A stretch of 23,635 nucleotides of DNA from an uncultured Eubacteriales bacterium (lineage in GTDB: Bacteria > Bacillota > Clostridia > Oscillospirales > CAG-272), in contig CAKRWK010000001.1 in assembly GCA_934417455.1 (NCBI GenBank), forward strand, positions 1-23,635, given 5' to 3'. A model generated the notes under the pieces. It saw nothing but the letters and a program-made list of their open reading frames with translations, ran no database searches and had not been told where the DNA came from. Every line of letters starts with the position of its first letter. Position 1 is the first letter of the stretch. Below, piece by piece: positions 1 through 8,131 of this stretch. Made by a program: the position numbers and the translations under genes.

Positions 1-34
1 ATGGAAAAACCAATAAAAACAAAAAGGAGAAACT

Positions 35-1876
35 ATGAAAAAAATTCTGTCTTTGGTTCTTCTGCTTTCCATGCTTGTCGGCTGTGCCGCGGTGCTCTCT
101 TCCTGCGGAAAAGAGCCGGTTTGCGACCATCCGAACATGACATACGAAAAAGTCAATGCCAAGAACCACAAGGGAACCTGCCCCGACTGCGGCTACACGA
201 CCACGACGGCGCACCAGTTCTCGAACAACGTTTGCACCCTTTGCGGCTACAAACGCGAAGCGGCCGCGGCAGACCCGTGGCAGGATGAATTTGACGGCAA
301 GTCCTACCCTTGGGACGCGGCGAACCTCGTCATGAGCGTCAGCGATTACTCCAACGGGGGCGAACTGGAAGCCGGCGGTAAAGCCTTCGTTTCCGGCGAA
401 TGGACGCAGAGCAACATCAACACCGGTAACACCATTGCCTCCGTTGACGACGGTATTCTCCGTCAGGTCATCACGAGAAACGCCACCGCTACGAGCGTGA
501 CGCATGTGACGATGTCGTATGTGTATGTATCCGATGTGGGATGGGGCGAAGTTCTCGACCGCATCGCTACGGAAACGGCGGCGGACAACACACCCGACAT
601 TTATTACAACCTGCTTTACGATATGGTGGGTGCCTCCATCCGCGGTTACTTCAAAAACATCTACGGCAACGAATACCTCGGCTGTTTCTACGATACTTAT
701 AATCCCGAAGAGGACACGCGCGGATATTACTGGGAGTACATGCAGGATCTGACGTTCTCGACGAAGATTATGTATCTTATCGCGTCGGACTATTCTTTCG
801 ACCTTCCGCGTTCCTACCTTGTCATGCCCGTCAGCCTGACGCTGCTCAACACGGTTACGGACGTTACGGGCGACTATGACAACAACGGTATTGTCAACCT
901 GAACGACTTCTACGCCATGATTAACAACGGCGAGTGGACGTGGACGAAAATCATCGAATACACCAATGCCGTGAAAAAACCGGACAGAAACGGCGGGTAT
1001 TCCCTGGCGGGCGACAGCGTCGCGGGTATCGCAATGTCTTACACGTCCGGTCTTGCCACCTCGGCGGCCATGTATTCTTCTTCTATGAAGATTGTCAACC
1101 GCACGGTGGGCGATAACGGCGAATACGTGTACAGTTACCCGGAAACCTGCCCGCAGTCGCTGGTGGATGTTTGCAATATGCTGTATACCCGGATTGCGGG
1201 CACGGATGGCCAACGTGACCAGACGTATGCTGCCAGCGGTACATCCGGAGTTATCCTTTATCAAGGACACACCAAACAGGCGGAAGATATGTTCGTCAAG
1301 AACCGTCTTCTTATCAACCCCTCGGCCGTTCTCGGCGCCATCGAAAAGAAGGCTTACCAGAACATGTGGGACGAGGACACCGGCTCTCTCGGCTTCGCCG
1401 TGGCGCCCGTGGCCAAACTAACGGCAGAGGGCGAGTATCAGACCGCCATTCACAACTGCGGAAAAGTGTTCGCGCTTTCCTCCAAGTGCTCGAATGTGGA
1501 TGCGGCCTGCGCCTTTATCAACTACAACTCCGTCAACTCCACCGATATTCTGAAAGAGTACTACGAGTGGGCGCTCGGCTACAACAAGGCCGTCACGACG
1601 AAGAACGTTGAGCTCCTTCTGAACATGAAGGAAAACGTTGTTTCCTCCCACGACAAAGTGGTGGAAGATGCCCTCGGCATTCTTTACAACCTTGAGCAGG
1701 TATCGGATCCGTTCGGCAGCGGCGGATACATCAATTTCGGCAACACCCGCTGGCATACCTTCGCGCTTTCCTATTGGAGATGTAATCAGATTACGCAACT
1801 GTATTCCGCCATCAAGGACTACAAACAGTTGAAGATTGAAGAACTCCAGCGCGATTTCATCAACAACGCGAGATAA
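35..1876 (+). CDS. Extracellular solute-binding lipoprotein (ABC transporter substrate-binding family)
   Basis: Predicted lipid-anchored solute receptor of 613 residues on the outer face of the membrane. A short basic start (MKK) and a hydrophobic stretch lead to a lipobox ending LSSC, so Cys24 is the probable lipidated residue; an LVGC at Cys17 is a weaker alternative. Residues 30-72 hold C-x-H, CPDC, H and CTLC, a zinc-ribbon-like spacing. The later part resembles sugar-type family 1 binding proteins, including the segment NNGEWTWTKIIEY typical of that fold. Just before it, residues 280-291 (D280, D282, N284, G285, N288, D291) form an EF-hand or dockerin-like calcium loop. An AGGAG site 5 nt upstream supports ATG 35. 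No permease genes lie in the window, so the substrate is unknown; partners may lie upstream of base 1. The family call rests on recognised sequence style, not a search. Confidence 0.82.
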   Translation: MKKILSLVLLLSMLVGCAAVLSSCGKEPVCDHPNMTYEKVNAKNHKGTCPDCGYTTTTAHQFSNNVCTLCGYKREAAAADPWQDEFDGKSYPWDAANLVMSVSDYSNGGELEAGGKAFVSGEWTQSNINTGNTIASVDDGILRQVITRNATATSVTHVTMSYVYVSDVGWGEVLDRIATETAADNTPDIYYNLLYDMVGASIRGYFKNIYGNEYLGCFYDTYNPEEDTRGYYWEYMQDLTFSTKIMYLIASDYSFDLPRSYLVMPVSLTLLNTVTDVTGDYDNNGIVNLNDFYAMINNGEWTWTKIIEYTNAVKKPDRNGGYSLAGDSVAGIAMSYTSGLATSAAMYSSSMKIVNRTVGDNGEYVYSYPETCPQSLVDVCNMLYTRIAGTDGQRDQTYAASGTSGVILYQGHTKQAEDMFVKNRLLINPSAVLGAIEKKAYQNMWDEDTGSLGFAVAPVAKLTAEGEYQTAIHNCGKVFALSSKCSNVDAACAFINYNSVNSTDILKEYYEWALGYNKAVTTKNVELLLNMKENVVSSHDKVVEDALGILYNLEQVSDPFGSGGYINFGNTRWHTFALSYWRCNQITQLYSAIKDYKQLKIEELQRDFINNAR

Positions 1877-1890
1877 GAAAAAATTCCTTA

Positions 1891-1940
1891 TGTGCAATAA
1901 AAAACGGCCGTCTTTCGGGACGGCCGTTTTTTATTGCACA
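1891..1940. terminator. Bidirectional intrinsic terminator
   Basis: A perfect 22-bp inverted repeat (1891-1912 and 1919-1940) with loop TTTCGG. The GC core ACGGCCGTC is flanked by A and T runs, so each strand shows a stem followed by six T. It lies 14 bp after the stop of the solute-binding protein and 3 bp before the stop of the convergent rlmL-like gene, and should end both transcripts. Confidence 0.95.
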
Positions 1941-1943
1941 TAA

Positions 1944-3077
1944 TTATTTGCCTTTTGTTCTTTCATTTTTGAAATACTGGTACAGATAGCAGGGAATCAT
2001 ACCGTTGTACAATTTGCGGATTTTATCCGCTCGTTTGCCGTAGAACCGTTCAAACTGCGGATGCGACGTCAGGATATACACCTGCCACGGGGCAAGGGAA
2101 CGAAAATGCACGCCCATGTCGCGGTAAAGCGCTTCCGCTTCTGCCACCGTGCCGAGCCGTTCGCCGTACGGCGGGTTTGTGACAATGGTGCCGCGGCGGC
2201 CATCGGCCGCAACGGTACGGCAGTCCTGCCGCATGACTTTGATATAGCGGTTCACCCCGGCGGCCTTGGCGGTCTTTATGGTCAGGGCGATGCAGTCGGG
2301 GTCGATGTCCGAGGCATAAGCCTCGAACTTCGTCGTCAGCGCCGTGTCGTCCGCTTCCTCTCTCGCTCTCGCGAAGGCGTCTTTGCCGATGAACGGGAAA
2401 TCTTCCGCCGCGAAGGCGCGGTGCCGACCGGGGGCGATACGGTTTATCAGCATGGCGGCTTCAATGGCAATGGTACCGCTGCCGCACATGGGGTCCCAGA
2501 AGAGAACATCCTCTCTCGGGCGGGAGAGCGCGGCCATGGCCGCCGCCAGCGTCTCTCGCAGCGGTGCGCCGTTGGACTCCTTGCGGTACCCGCGCTTATG
2601 CAGAGGTATGCCGGACGTGTCAATCATCAGCGTGGCTTCGTCGTTGAACAGGAAAAATTCTATCTGATATTTCACGCCGTCCTCCGGCAGGACGGGCAGT
2701 CCGTACACGGCCGAGAGTGAGACCGCCACGGCTTTTTTGATGATGGACTGGCAGTCGGGCAGAGACGTCAGCGCGGAACGGATGGAATGCCCTTTGACGG
2801 GAAACGCGTCTCTTTTTCCGATAAAGTCGCTCCACGGCAGGGCGCGGGTACCCTCAAAGAGTTCATCGAACGTCGCCGCGTGAAACTTTCCTATCTGAAT
2901 GTACACGCGTTCGGCATACCGTAAGAACACATTGGACAGCGCGACGCCTTCCGCATCTGCGGCAAAGGTCACGCGGCCGTCCATGGTGGAAATGCGTTCG
3001 TATCCGAGCGCGTCGATTTCTTCGCCGAGCAGGTGCTCAAGACCGAACAGACAGGTGGCAACAAGGGGCAATTTCAT
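1944..3077 (-). CDS. rlmL: THUMP-domain class I SAM-dependent rRNA methyltransferase (RlmL/YpsC type)
   Basis: Predicted 23S rRNA guanine-N2 methyltransferase of 377 residues, the size of the stand-alone YpsC/RlmL proteins of Firmicutes. The N-terminal part is the THUMP and ferredoxin-like RNA-binding region (start MKLPLVATCLFGLEHLLGEE). The C-terminal Rossmann domain shows motif I DPMCGSGTIAIEAA for S-adenosylmethionine binding and motif IV NPPYGERL for the target base amine. Both are known hallmarks of the family. The start lies 2 bp beyond the stop of the phosphodiesterase gene, so it is the third gene of the MFS-GDPD-rlmL operon; its ribosome site (GAAG or ATGAG) is weak, which suggests translational coupling. 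The exact target base is inferred from E. coli RlmL (G2445) and not shown here. Confidence 0.9.
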   Translation of the reverse strand: MKLPLVATCLFGLEHLLGEEIDALGYERISTMDGRVTFAADAEGVALSNVFLRYAERVYIQIGKFHAATFDELFEGTRALPWSDFIGKRDAFPVKGHSIRSALTSLPDCQSIIKKAVAVSLSAVYGLPVLPEDGVKYQIEFFLFNDEATLMIDTSGIPLHKRGYRKESNGAPLRETLAAAMAALSRPREDVLFWDPMCGSGTIAIEAAMLINRIAPGRHRAFAAEDFPFIGKDAFARAREEADDTALTTKFEAYASDIDPDCIALTIKTAKAAGVNRYIKVMRQDCRTVAADGRRGTIVTNPPYGERLGTVAEAEALYRDMGVHFRSLAPWQVYILTSHPQFERFYGKRADKIRKLYNGMIPCYLYQYFKNERTKGK

Positions 3078-3079
3078 GT

Positions 3080-3907
3080 TTATCTCATTTCTTCGGGAAT
3101 ATAGTGTTCAAATATCACATCGTCAAAACCGTGCGCACGTGCGTCTGCCTCGACCTCGGCGCTCCGCACCGTCCATGCAAAACGCACGGGGCGGAACACG
3201 GCCGAGAAAATCCGGTACGGAAGGAAATTCCGCTCGTCGATATCGTACGCGATGAACTGCGGACGGCAAAGAAAATTCAGAAAGAAGCGTTCCATGGCAA
3301 AAAATTGCAAAGTGCGCATCTTTTTGTCTTTGAAATAGTGGTCGCAAAGAAGGCCGCGCACAATATGCGGCGCCGCTTTTCTTACCCTCGAGAGCGAGAG
3401 GGGATTGAACGACTCTATCATGACGGGGCCGCGGTATTCTTTCAGAATATTCAGAAGTTTCGGCGTAACGTCCCGATCGGCGGCGGTGTCTTCTTTGATT
3501 TCAATCAGAAGCGGCACGCGGCCGTTCACGAGTGCAAGTACGTCCGTAAGAAGGGGAACGCCGTCTTTCGTGCCGCAAAGGGAGACGGCGGCAAGTTCTT
3601 CCGCCGTCATATCCTTGACGCGGCGGTCAAGCCCCGCGACGCGCCGCAGGTCGGGGTCGTGACAGATGACGACTTTGCCGTCCTTTGACACACGAACGTC
3701 AAGTTCGATGCCGTATCCGGCCCCGACGGCCAGGCGGAAGGCGGAAAGAGAATTTTCCGCAACGCCCGCTCCGTGAAGGCCGCGGTGCGCATACCGTACG
3801 GATGTAAAAGCGCGGGCACCTTTTTTGCAAGGGGACGGCGAGACGAGGAAAAGCCAGAGAAGAAGGAGAAAAAGAAGAACGGAAAGGACAATGATAAGTG
3901 CTGTCAT
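3080..3907 (-). CDS. Membrane-anchored glycerophosphodiester phosphodiesterase
   Basis: Predicted to hydrolyse glycerophosphodiesters to glycerol 3-phosphate and an alcohol. It has 275 residues. Residues 3-22 form one hydrophobic helix, so the enzyme is probably tethered to the membrane. The TIM-barrel GDPD signature is complete at the front: H41-R42-G43, E51-N52, E68-x-D70 and H83-D84, matching the known metal-binding and catalytic residues; LLIEIKED and the later AWTV motif also fit. A GGAGG site at 3913-3917 (complement) precedes ATG 3907. It sits 11 bp downstream of the MFS gene and 2 bp upstream of rlmL. Pairing with a transporter may reflect use of deacylated phospholipids, but that is inference, as the transporter looks sugar-specific. 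Confidence 0.9.
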   Translation of the reverse strand: MTALIIVLSVLLFLLLLWLFLVSPSPCKKGARAFTSVRYAHRGLHGAGVAENSLSAFRLAVGAGYGIELDVRVSKDGKVVICHDPDLRRVAGLDRRVKDMTAEELAAVSLCGTKDGVPLLTDVLALVNGRVPLLIEIKEDTAADRDVTPKLLNILKEYRGPVMIESFNPLSLSRVRKAAPHIVRGLLCDHYFKDKKMRTLQFFAMERFFLNFLCRPQFIAYDIDERNFLPYRIFSAVFRPVRFAWTVRSAEVEADARAHGFDDVIFEHYIPEEMR

Positions 3908-3918
3908 ATATGCCTCCG

Positions 3919-5208
3919 TCAGTCGTCTGTCGAGAAGTTCTCAAGAACGGAGATCGCCGGGGTCGGCATGGAATCTCCGTGACGGACAAAACACATGGTG
4001 ACGAAGGCAAGAGCGGCAAACACGGTGGCATACGGGAAGAAAATATGCCAGCCGATTCTGTCAATCAGAAAGCCGGAAAAGATAGGCGTGACCACCTGCG
4101 CCGCCATGGATGCGGTGTAATAGTATCCCGTATATTTTCCCGTTTCGGACATGGAAGCCAGCTCTACCACCATGGGGAAGGAATTGACGTTGATGGTTGC
4201 CCAGCCGATACCGGCCACGGAGAAGAGCAGGTACATGAGAATTTCGGGCGTGCCGGGTTTGACAAAGGCGGCAAGACCGAATGCAGTTGCAAGAAGGAAC
4301 ACGCCGAACAGAATGGTCTTTTTGCGGCCGAACTTGGAGGCGATGATGCCGACGGGAATATAGGCAATCACGGCGGCCACCTGCGCGACCATCAGGGTGA
4401 CGTTGTAGTTGACGCCCAACACGTTGGTGGCATAAACGGAATATTTGCTCGTTACGGCATTATAGCCGATATACCAAAGTGCGACGGATGCGAGAAGGAA
4501 AATCAGCGACAGAGTTTTTCCGCGGGGAGATTTGTCCTCTTTCTGAACAATAACGCCGTCCGCTTCGGCTTTTTCTTCTTTTTCCTGCAGGGCGGCGTCT
4601 GCATCGGCGGCCTCTTTTGCCCACAGCGGCTCCTTCACGGTGAAGAGAAAGACAACAAGGGCGGCCAACATCAGTGCGGCTACGGAGATGAGGAAAAACG
4701 TGAAATCGGATTTCCCCGGCGTGCTGGTTTTGAAGACGATGCCGAGCACGAGAACGATAATACCGCCGGCCGTACCCATCAGGTTGATGACGGCGTTACC
4801 CTTGGAACGCAGGGGCTTTTCCGTAACGTCGGGCATCAGCGCCACGGCGGGGGAGCGGAAGGTTGCCATGGAAATGAGGCAGAGAAGAAGCATGGCAATG
4901 AATCCGAAAAGAGAAGGCATAAGGCCGAGCAGGGAGAGGGACACCGCCGCCGCAATGGTTCCGAAGAAAATATAGGGCGTGCGTTTTCCGTATTTTGTTT
5001 TGGTTTTGTCCGACAATGTGCCGAACAGGGGAAGCATGAAGATGGCGAAAATGTTGTCGAGGGACATAATGAATCCCGACCAGGTCTGTTCCATGCCGAA
5101 CTTGTTGGTCAGAATCAGGGGGACAATGCTGTCGTACGCTTGCCAGAAAGAGCAAATCAGAAAGAATGCGAAGCCGACGAAAACTGTGCGGTTGTAATTG
5201 AGTTTCAT
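3919..5208 (-). CDS. MFS transporter, sugar type (SLC45/GPH-like)
   Basis: Predicted 12-helix major facilitator of 429 residues in the cytoplasmic membrane. The loop between helices 2 and 3 reads GTLSDKTKTKYGKRTPYI, the motif A variant typical of the SLC45/sucrose-type and GPH-like sugar carriers, and SPAVALMPDVTEKPLRSKGNA after helix 4 is also characteristic. A charged cytoplasmic loop of about 45 residues rich in Glu, Lys and Ala (around AALQEKEEKAEADG) separates the two halves, as usual for MFS. An AAGGAG ribosome site at 5216-5221 (complement) supports the start. It is the first gene of the minus-strand operon with GDPD and rlmL. The substrate cannot be read from sequence; a di- or oligosaccharide is the family expectation. 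Confidence 0.88.
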   Translation of the reverse strand: MKLNYNRTVFVGFAFFLICSFWQAYDSIVPLILTNKFGMEQTWSGFIMSLDNIFAIFMLPLFGTLSDKTKTKYGKRTPYIFFGTIAAAVSLSLLGLMPSLFGFIAMLLLCLISMATFRSPAVALMPDVTEKPLRSKGNAVINLMGTAGGIIVLVLGIVFKTSTPGKSDFTFFLISVAALMLAALVVFLFTVKEPLWAKEAADADAALQEKEEKAEADGVIVQKEDKSPRGKTLSLIFLLASVALWYIGYNAVTSKYSVYATNVLGVNYNVTLMVAQVAAVIAYIPVGIIASKFGRKKTILFGVFLLATAFGLAAFVKPGTPEILMYLLFSVAGIGWATINVNSFPMVVELASMSETGKYTGYYYTASMAAQVVTPIFSGFLIDRIGWHIFFPYATVFAALAFVTMCFVRHGDSMPTPAISVLENFSTDD

Positions 5209-5233
5209 GACCGGTCTCCTTGATGTTCTTTTA

Positions 5234-5254
5234 TCGGCGGCGGAATCCCGCCGA
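5234..5254 (-). promoter_or_regulatory. Inverted repeat in the leader of the MFS operon
   Basis: Seven-base arms TCGGCGG and CCGCCGA with a 7-nt spacer lie between the predicted transcript start and the ribosome site of the MFS gene. It could be an operator for a repressor or a leader hairpin. No known binding-site consensus was recognised. Confidence 0.35.
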
Positions 5255-5259
5255 CATCT

Positions 5260-5288
5260 ATTTTAACACACCGTGGGGCACTTGTCAA
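5260..5288 (-). promoter_or_regulatory. SigA-type promoter for the MFS-GDPD-rlmL operon
   Basis: On the complement, TTGACA (5288-5283) and TAAAAT (5265-5260) are separated by 17 bp. Transcription would start near 5253 and read the MFS gene. It is back to back with the ribF promoter, with 22 bp between the two -35 boxes. Confidence 0.75.
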
Positions 5289-5310
5289 TCGTTATTTATC
5301 CGCGCGGCGG

Positions 5311-5339
5311 TTGACAAAAGTATTCCTTCCGTTTATAAT
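5311..5339 (+). promoter_or_regulatory. Consensus SigA promoter for ribF-prmA-rsmE
   Basis: TTGACA at 5311-5316 and TATAAT at 5334-5339 with a 17-bp spacer, a perfect match to the vegetative consensus. The expected start is near 5346, placing the strong ribosome site at 5362-5368 only about 16 nt into the transcript. Confidence 0.88.
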
Positions 5340-5361
5340 ATATACTTGAATTGTAAAAACG

Positions 5362-5379
5362 AAGGAGGCGGCGAAAACG
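5362..5379 (+). promoter_or_regulatory. Strong ribosome binding site with an ACG codon at start spacing (ribF)
   Basis: AAGGAGG at 5362-5368 is the best ribosome site in the area, yet no ATG, GTG or TTG follows at working distance. An ACG at 5377-5379 lies 8 nt after it and is in frame with ribF; the first in-frame ATG is 35 nt after the site. This may be a non-standard start, or an ATG changed by a T-to-C substitution or sequence error. Confidence 0.6.
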
Positions 5380-5403
5380 GACACGACGGCATATACCCGC
5401 GGC

Positions 5404-6333
5404 ATGACACTTCCCGGGTGCAGAGTTGCGGCTCTCGGCTTTTTCGACGGCGTGCACGTGGCGCACCGACGGCTGATTTCGGAGGCCGTGACACGGGCGG
5501 GATCGGAAGGGCTCGAAGCCTGCGTTTTTACCTTTACGGCGGAAAACCGGATGCTGAAACCCGGCACGCCGCGTATTTATACAACGGAAGAAAAACTGGC
5601 TGTTTTTTCGTCGCTCGGGGTCGGACGAACCATCCTTGCGGAATTTTCCGACGTGGCTTCTGTGGAAGCCAAGACGTTTGTCAGAGAAATTCTTGTCGGA
5701 GAACTCGGCGTCCGTCACGCCGTCTGCGGATATAACTTCCGCTTCGGCCGCGGTGCCGTCGGCGACGCGAATCTGCTTTTCCGTCTGATGGCGGCGGCCG
5801 GCGGCACCTGTACGGTCATGCCGCCTATGACGGAGGGCGGCGTGCCCGTGTCGGCCACGGAAATACGCGCGTATATCGGTGCGGGCGATATGAAAACCGC
5901 CGCGCGCCTGCTCGGTGCACCCTACCGCGTGTCGGGACGGGTGGAGCACGGCCGCGGTGTCGGACACACTCTGGGAATTCCCACCGTCAATCTTTCCTTT
6001 CCCGAGGGCATATGCCTGCCTCGCGCGGGCGTGTATCGCTCGGCGGCGGACGTGGGCGGTGTGCTCTGCGACGCGGTGACAAATATCGGCACATGTCCGA
6101 CATTCGGCACACGCCCTATGCATGCAGAGAGTTATCTTGTGGGGTACAACGGAAGTCTCTACGGAAATAAAATCCGCATTTTTCTTCTTGAACACCTGCG
6201 CGACGAACGTGTGTTCCCGGACGAAAAAACGCTGAAAAAGCAAATAGGACTTGACACAAATGAGACAATCCGCCGCAATGCGGAGGAAAAAGATAAAGGA
6301 GAATGGCAATGGCAAGGCAATGGACAAAACTGA
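5404..6333 (+). CDS. ribF: Bifunctional riboflavin kinase / FAD synthetase
   Basis: Makes FMN from riboflavin and then FAD, in the cytosol. It has 309 residues from ATG 5404. The N-terminal nucleotidyltransferase domain shows GFFDGVHVAHRRL (residues 12-24; the usual LGH is VAH here), CGYNFRFGRG and the PVSATEIR site. The C-terminal kinase domain has HTLGIPTVNL (P193-T194 and N196), GVYRSAADV, TNIGTCPTFG and the closing LRDERVFPD-x-LKKQIGLD block. All are family hallmarks. The start is uncertain: the strong ribosome site at 5362 points to ACG 5377 in the same frame, which would add nine residues (M/T-DTTAYTRG). The 3' end overlaps prmA by 25 bp when prmA starts at 6309. It is the first gene of the ribF-prmA-rsmE cluster. 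Confidence 0.92.
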   Translation: MTLPGCRVAALGFFDGVHVAHRRLISEAVTRAGSEGLEACVFTFTAENRMLKPGTPRIYTTEEKLAVFSSLGVGRTILAEFSDVASVEAKTFVREILVGELGVRHAVCGYNFRFGRGAVGDANLLFRLMAAAGGTCTVMPPMTEGGVPVSATEIRAYIGAGDMKTAARLLGAPYRVSGRVEHGRGVGHTLGIPTVNLSFPEGICLPRAGVYRSAADVGGVLCDAVTNIGTCPTFGTRPMHAESYLVGYNGSLYGNKIRIFLLEHLRDERVFPDEKTLKKQIGLDTNETIRRNAEEKDKGEWQWQGNGQN

Positions 6334-7226
6334 CGGTGACGGGAAAAACGGCAGACCTCGACACGATATGCGCGGTCATGAGCATGCTGTCAACCGGTCT
6401 GATGATTGAGGACTACAGCGACTTTTCTCTGAACGGCATGTACGGCGAACTTGTGGACGAGGAGATTCTGCATGCCGACCGCGAAACGGTACGCGTTTCG
6501 CTGTTTGTCCCCGAAGAGGAGCCGCTCGCCGAGTATACGCACTTTCTGAAGGAGCGTTTCCGCTCGCTTGACATGGACGTAAAAACGGAACTTTCCGGGC
6601 TGAATGAGGACGACTGGGCACAGTCGTGGAAAAAGTACTATAAACCTGTGCCTCTCGGCCGGGTGACGGTGGTGCCGGCATGGGAAACATACCGCGCCGC
6701 GCCCGGTGAGGTCATTGTCCGCATGGATCCCGGTATGGCCTTCGGCACGGGAACGCACGAGACGACGCGTCTTGTCATCCTGCTTCTGCAGGAGGAGTTG
6801 CACGGCGGGGAACGGCTGCTGGACGTCGGCACCGGCTCCGGTATTCTCTCGATTTGCGCCTCAAAACTCGGCGCCTCCTCCTGTCACGCCTATGACATCG
6901 ACCCCGTGGCCGTGAAAGTGGCGCGGGACAATGCCGCAAGCGACGGCTGCGACAATATCACCGTGGATGTCTCCGACCTTCTTTCGGGTGTGGACCTTTC
7001 GGAGGGGCCGTACGACATCTGCGTTGCCAATATCGTGGCCGACATTATCCTTCGTATGCTGCCGGACATCGGCCGGTATCTGAAGCCGGGGGCACCCTTG
7101 ATTCTCTCCGGCATTATCGCCCCGCGCGCGGACGAAATCCGCCGCGCCTGTGAAAGTTACGGCTTCCGTATCGACAAGGAACTGACGGAAAACGATTGGA
7201 TTGCCCTGTTTGTCAGAAAGGACTGA
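6309..7226 (+). CDS. prmA: Ribosomal protein L11 methyltransferase
   Basis: Predicted to methylate ribosomal protein L11 using S-adenosylmethionine. It has 305 residues, typical for PrmA. FGTGTHETT at 145-153 is the PrmA signature, followed by SAM motif I LLDVGTGSG at 170-178, the acidic YDIDPVAV loop and the VANIVADI motif. Two starts compete: ATG 6303 is only 1 nt from the AGGAG at 6297-6301, while ATG 6309 is 7 nt away and gives MARQWTKLTV, so 6309 is preferred. The gene overlaps the end of ribF and is followed after 3 bp by rsmE, which implies one transcript and coupled translation. Pairing of prmA with rsmE is common in Firmicutes. Confidence 0.94.
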   Translation: MARQWTKLTVTGKTADLDTICAVMSMLSTGLMIEDYSDFSLNGMYGELVDEEILHADRETVRVSLFVPEEEPLAEYTHFLKERFRSLDMDVKTELSGLNEDDWAQSWKKYYKPVPLGRVTVVPAWETYRAAPGEVIVRMDPGMAFGTGTHETTRLVILLLQEELHGGERLLDVGTGSGILSICASKLGASSCHAYDIDPVAVKVARDNAASDGCDNITVDVSDLLSGVDLSEGPYDICVANIVADIILRMLPDIGRYLKPGAPLILSGIIAPRADEIRRACESYGFRIDKELTENDWIALFVRKD

Positions 7227-7229
7227 ACC

Positions 7230-7970
7230 ATGCCGCGCTTTTTTGTACCCGCATCGCAGATAGACGGCGATACCGTCCGCATCACGGGCGAGGACGCCTA
7301 CCACATTGCCCGTGCTCTGCGCATGGCCGTCGGCGATACGCTTGTCGTGTGCGACAGAGACGGCGGAGAATATCACTGCCGCCTTTGTCGCATCCGGGAC
7401 GAAGAGGTTCTCTGCGACATTTTGTCCAGCGGCACGGGGCATACGGAGTCGCCGCTCGACATTACACTATATATGGGGTATCCCAAGGGTGACAAACTGG
7501 AAACCGTGATACAGAAGGCGGTGGAACTCGGTGCCGCGCGCGTGGTGCCGTTCATTTCGTCCCGGTGTGTGAAAATCCCGAAGGCGGACAAAGCAAAGCG
7601 GCAGGGCGAACGCCTCAACCGCATAGCGGAGGAGGCTGCCAAACAATGCGGCCGTTCCCGGTTGCCGCAGGTGTCGGAACCGCTGCCGTTTGCCGATATG
7701 CTTTCGGCGGCCGTGCAGGCGGAACTTCCCCTTTTCTGCTATGAAGGGGAGGGAACAACCTCCCTGCGCGCCGTACTTGCTCACAGGGAAACTCCGCGCA
7801 CCGTTGCCGTTATCGTCGGATGCGAAGGAGGATTTTCTTCCGAGGAAGCGACGGCAGCGACTGCGGCCGGATGTATTCCGGTCGGACTCGGCCCCCGGAT
7901 TCTGCGCTGTGAAACCGCTCCCGATTACATCCTTTCCGCCGTTTCTTACCGTTACGAGTTAAATGACTGA
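7230..7970 (+). CDS. rsmE: 16S rRNA (uracil1498-N3)-methyltransferase
   Basis: Predicted SPOUT-class enzyme that methylates N3 of U1498 in 16S rRNA. It has 246 residues, the usual length. The N-terminal PUA-like part reads HIARALRMAVGD. The trefoil-knot SAM site is intact: YPKGDKLETVIQKAVELG, EEAAKQCGRSRLPQV, VGCEGGFSSEEA and LGPRILRCETAP. The start lies 3 bp after the prmA stop with a GAAAGGA ribosome site inside the end of prmA. It ends the ribF-prmA-rsmE cluster; no strong GC-rich terminator follows, only the AT-rich inverted repeat at 7982-8047. Confidence 0.95.
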   Translation: MPRFFVPASQIDGDTVRITGEDAYHIARALRMAVGDTLVVCDRDGGEYHCRLCRIRDEEVLCDILSSGTGHTESPLDITLYMGYPKGDKLETVIQKAVELGAARVVPFISSRCVKIPKADKAKRQGERLNRIAEEAAKQCGRSRLPQVSEPLPFADMLSAAVQAELPLFCYEGEGTTSLRAVLAHRETPRTVAVIVGCEGGFSSEEATAATAAGCIPVGLGPRILRCETAPDYILSAVSYRYELND

Positions 7971-7981
7971 CGGTTTGTCCC

Positions 7982-8047
7982 CCAAATTTTTCGGTAAATT
8001 GTACAAATTTTCAGAAATTTTTTTTGCACTTTTACCAAAAATTTTTG
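7982..8047. repeat. AT-rich imperfect inverted repeat upstream of the PucR-type gene
   Basis: Arms 7984-7998 and 8031-8044 pair over 14 bp with one bulged C at 7992 (GGTAAA/TTTACC plus an A/T block). The 32-nt loop holds the palindrome TTGTACAA (7999-8006) and a run of eight T (8018-8025). It could be a weak terminator for rsmE or a regulator-binding region; it ends 9 bp before the -35 box. Confidence 0.5.
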
Positions 8048-8055
8048 AAAAACTA

Positions 8056-8084
8056 TTGAAAAGTGACAAAAAATGCGGTAGAAT
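8056..8084 (+). promoter_or_regulatory. SigA-type promoter for the PucR-type regulator
   Basis: TTGAAA at 8056-8061 and TAGAAT at 8079-8084 with a 17-bp spacer, in an A/T-rich stretch that could act as an UP element. The expected start is near 8091, giving a leader of about 40 nt with GGAG at 8121-8124. Confidence 0.72.
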
Positions 8085-8131
8085 ATAGGTCAGTATGTAC
8101 AAAAGCCGGCCAATGAAGAAGGAGAAGAATT

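Noticed and set aside
3898..5223. Long open frame on the plus strand across the MFS gene
   Set aside because: It is antisense to a clear transporter, has no ribosome site, and its His/Gly/Glu-rich composition is typical of a shadow frame.
6303..6308. ATG 6303 as the start of prmA
   Set aside because: Only 1 nt from the AGGAG site; ATG 6309 has a 7-nt spacer.
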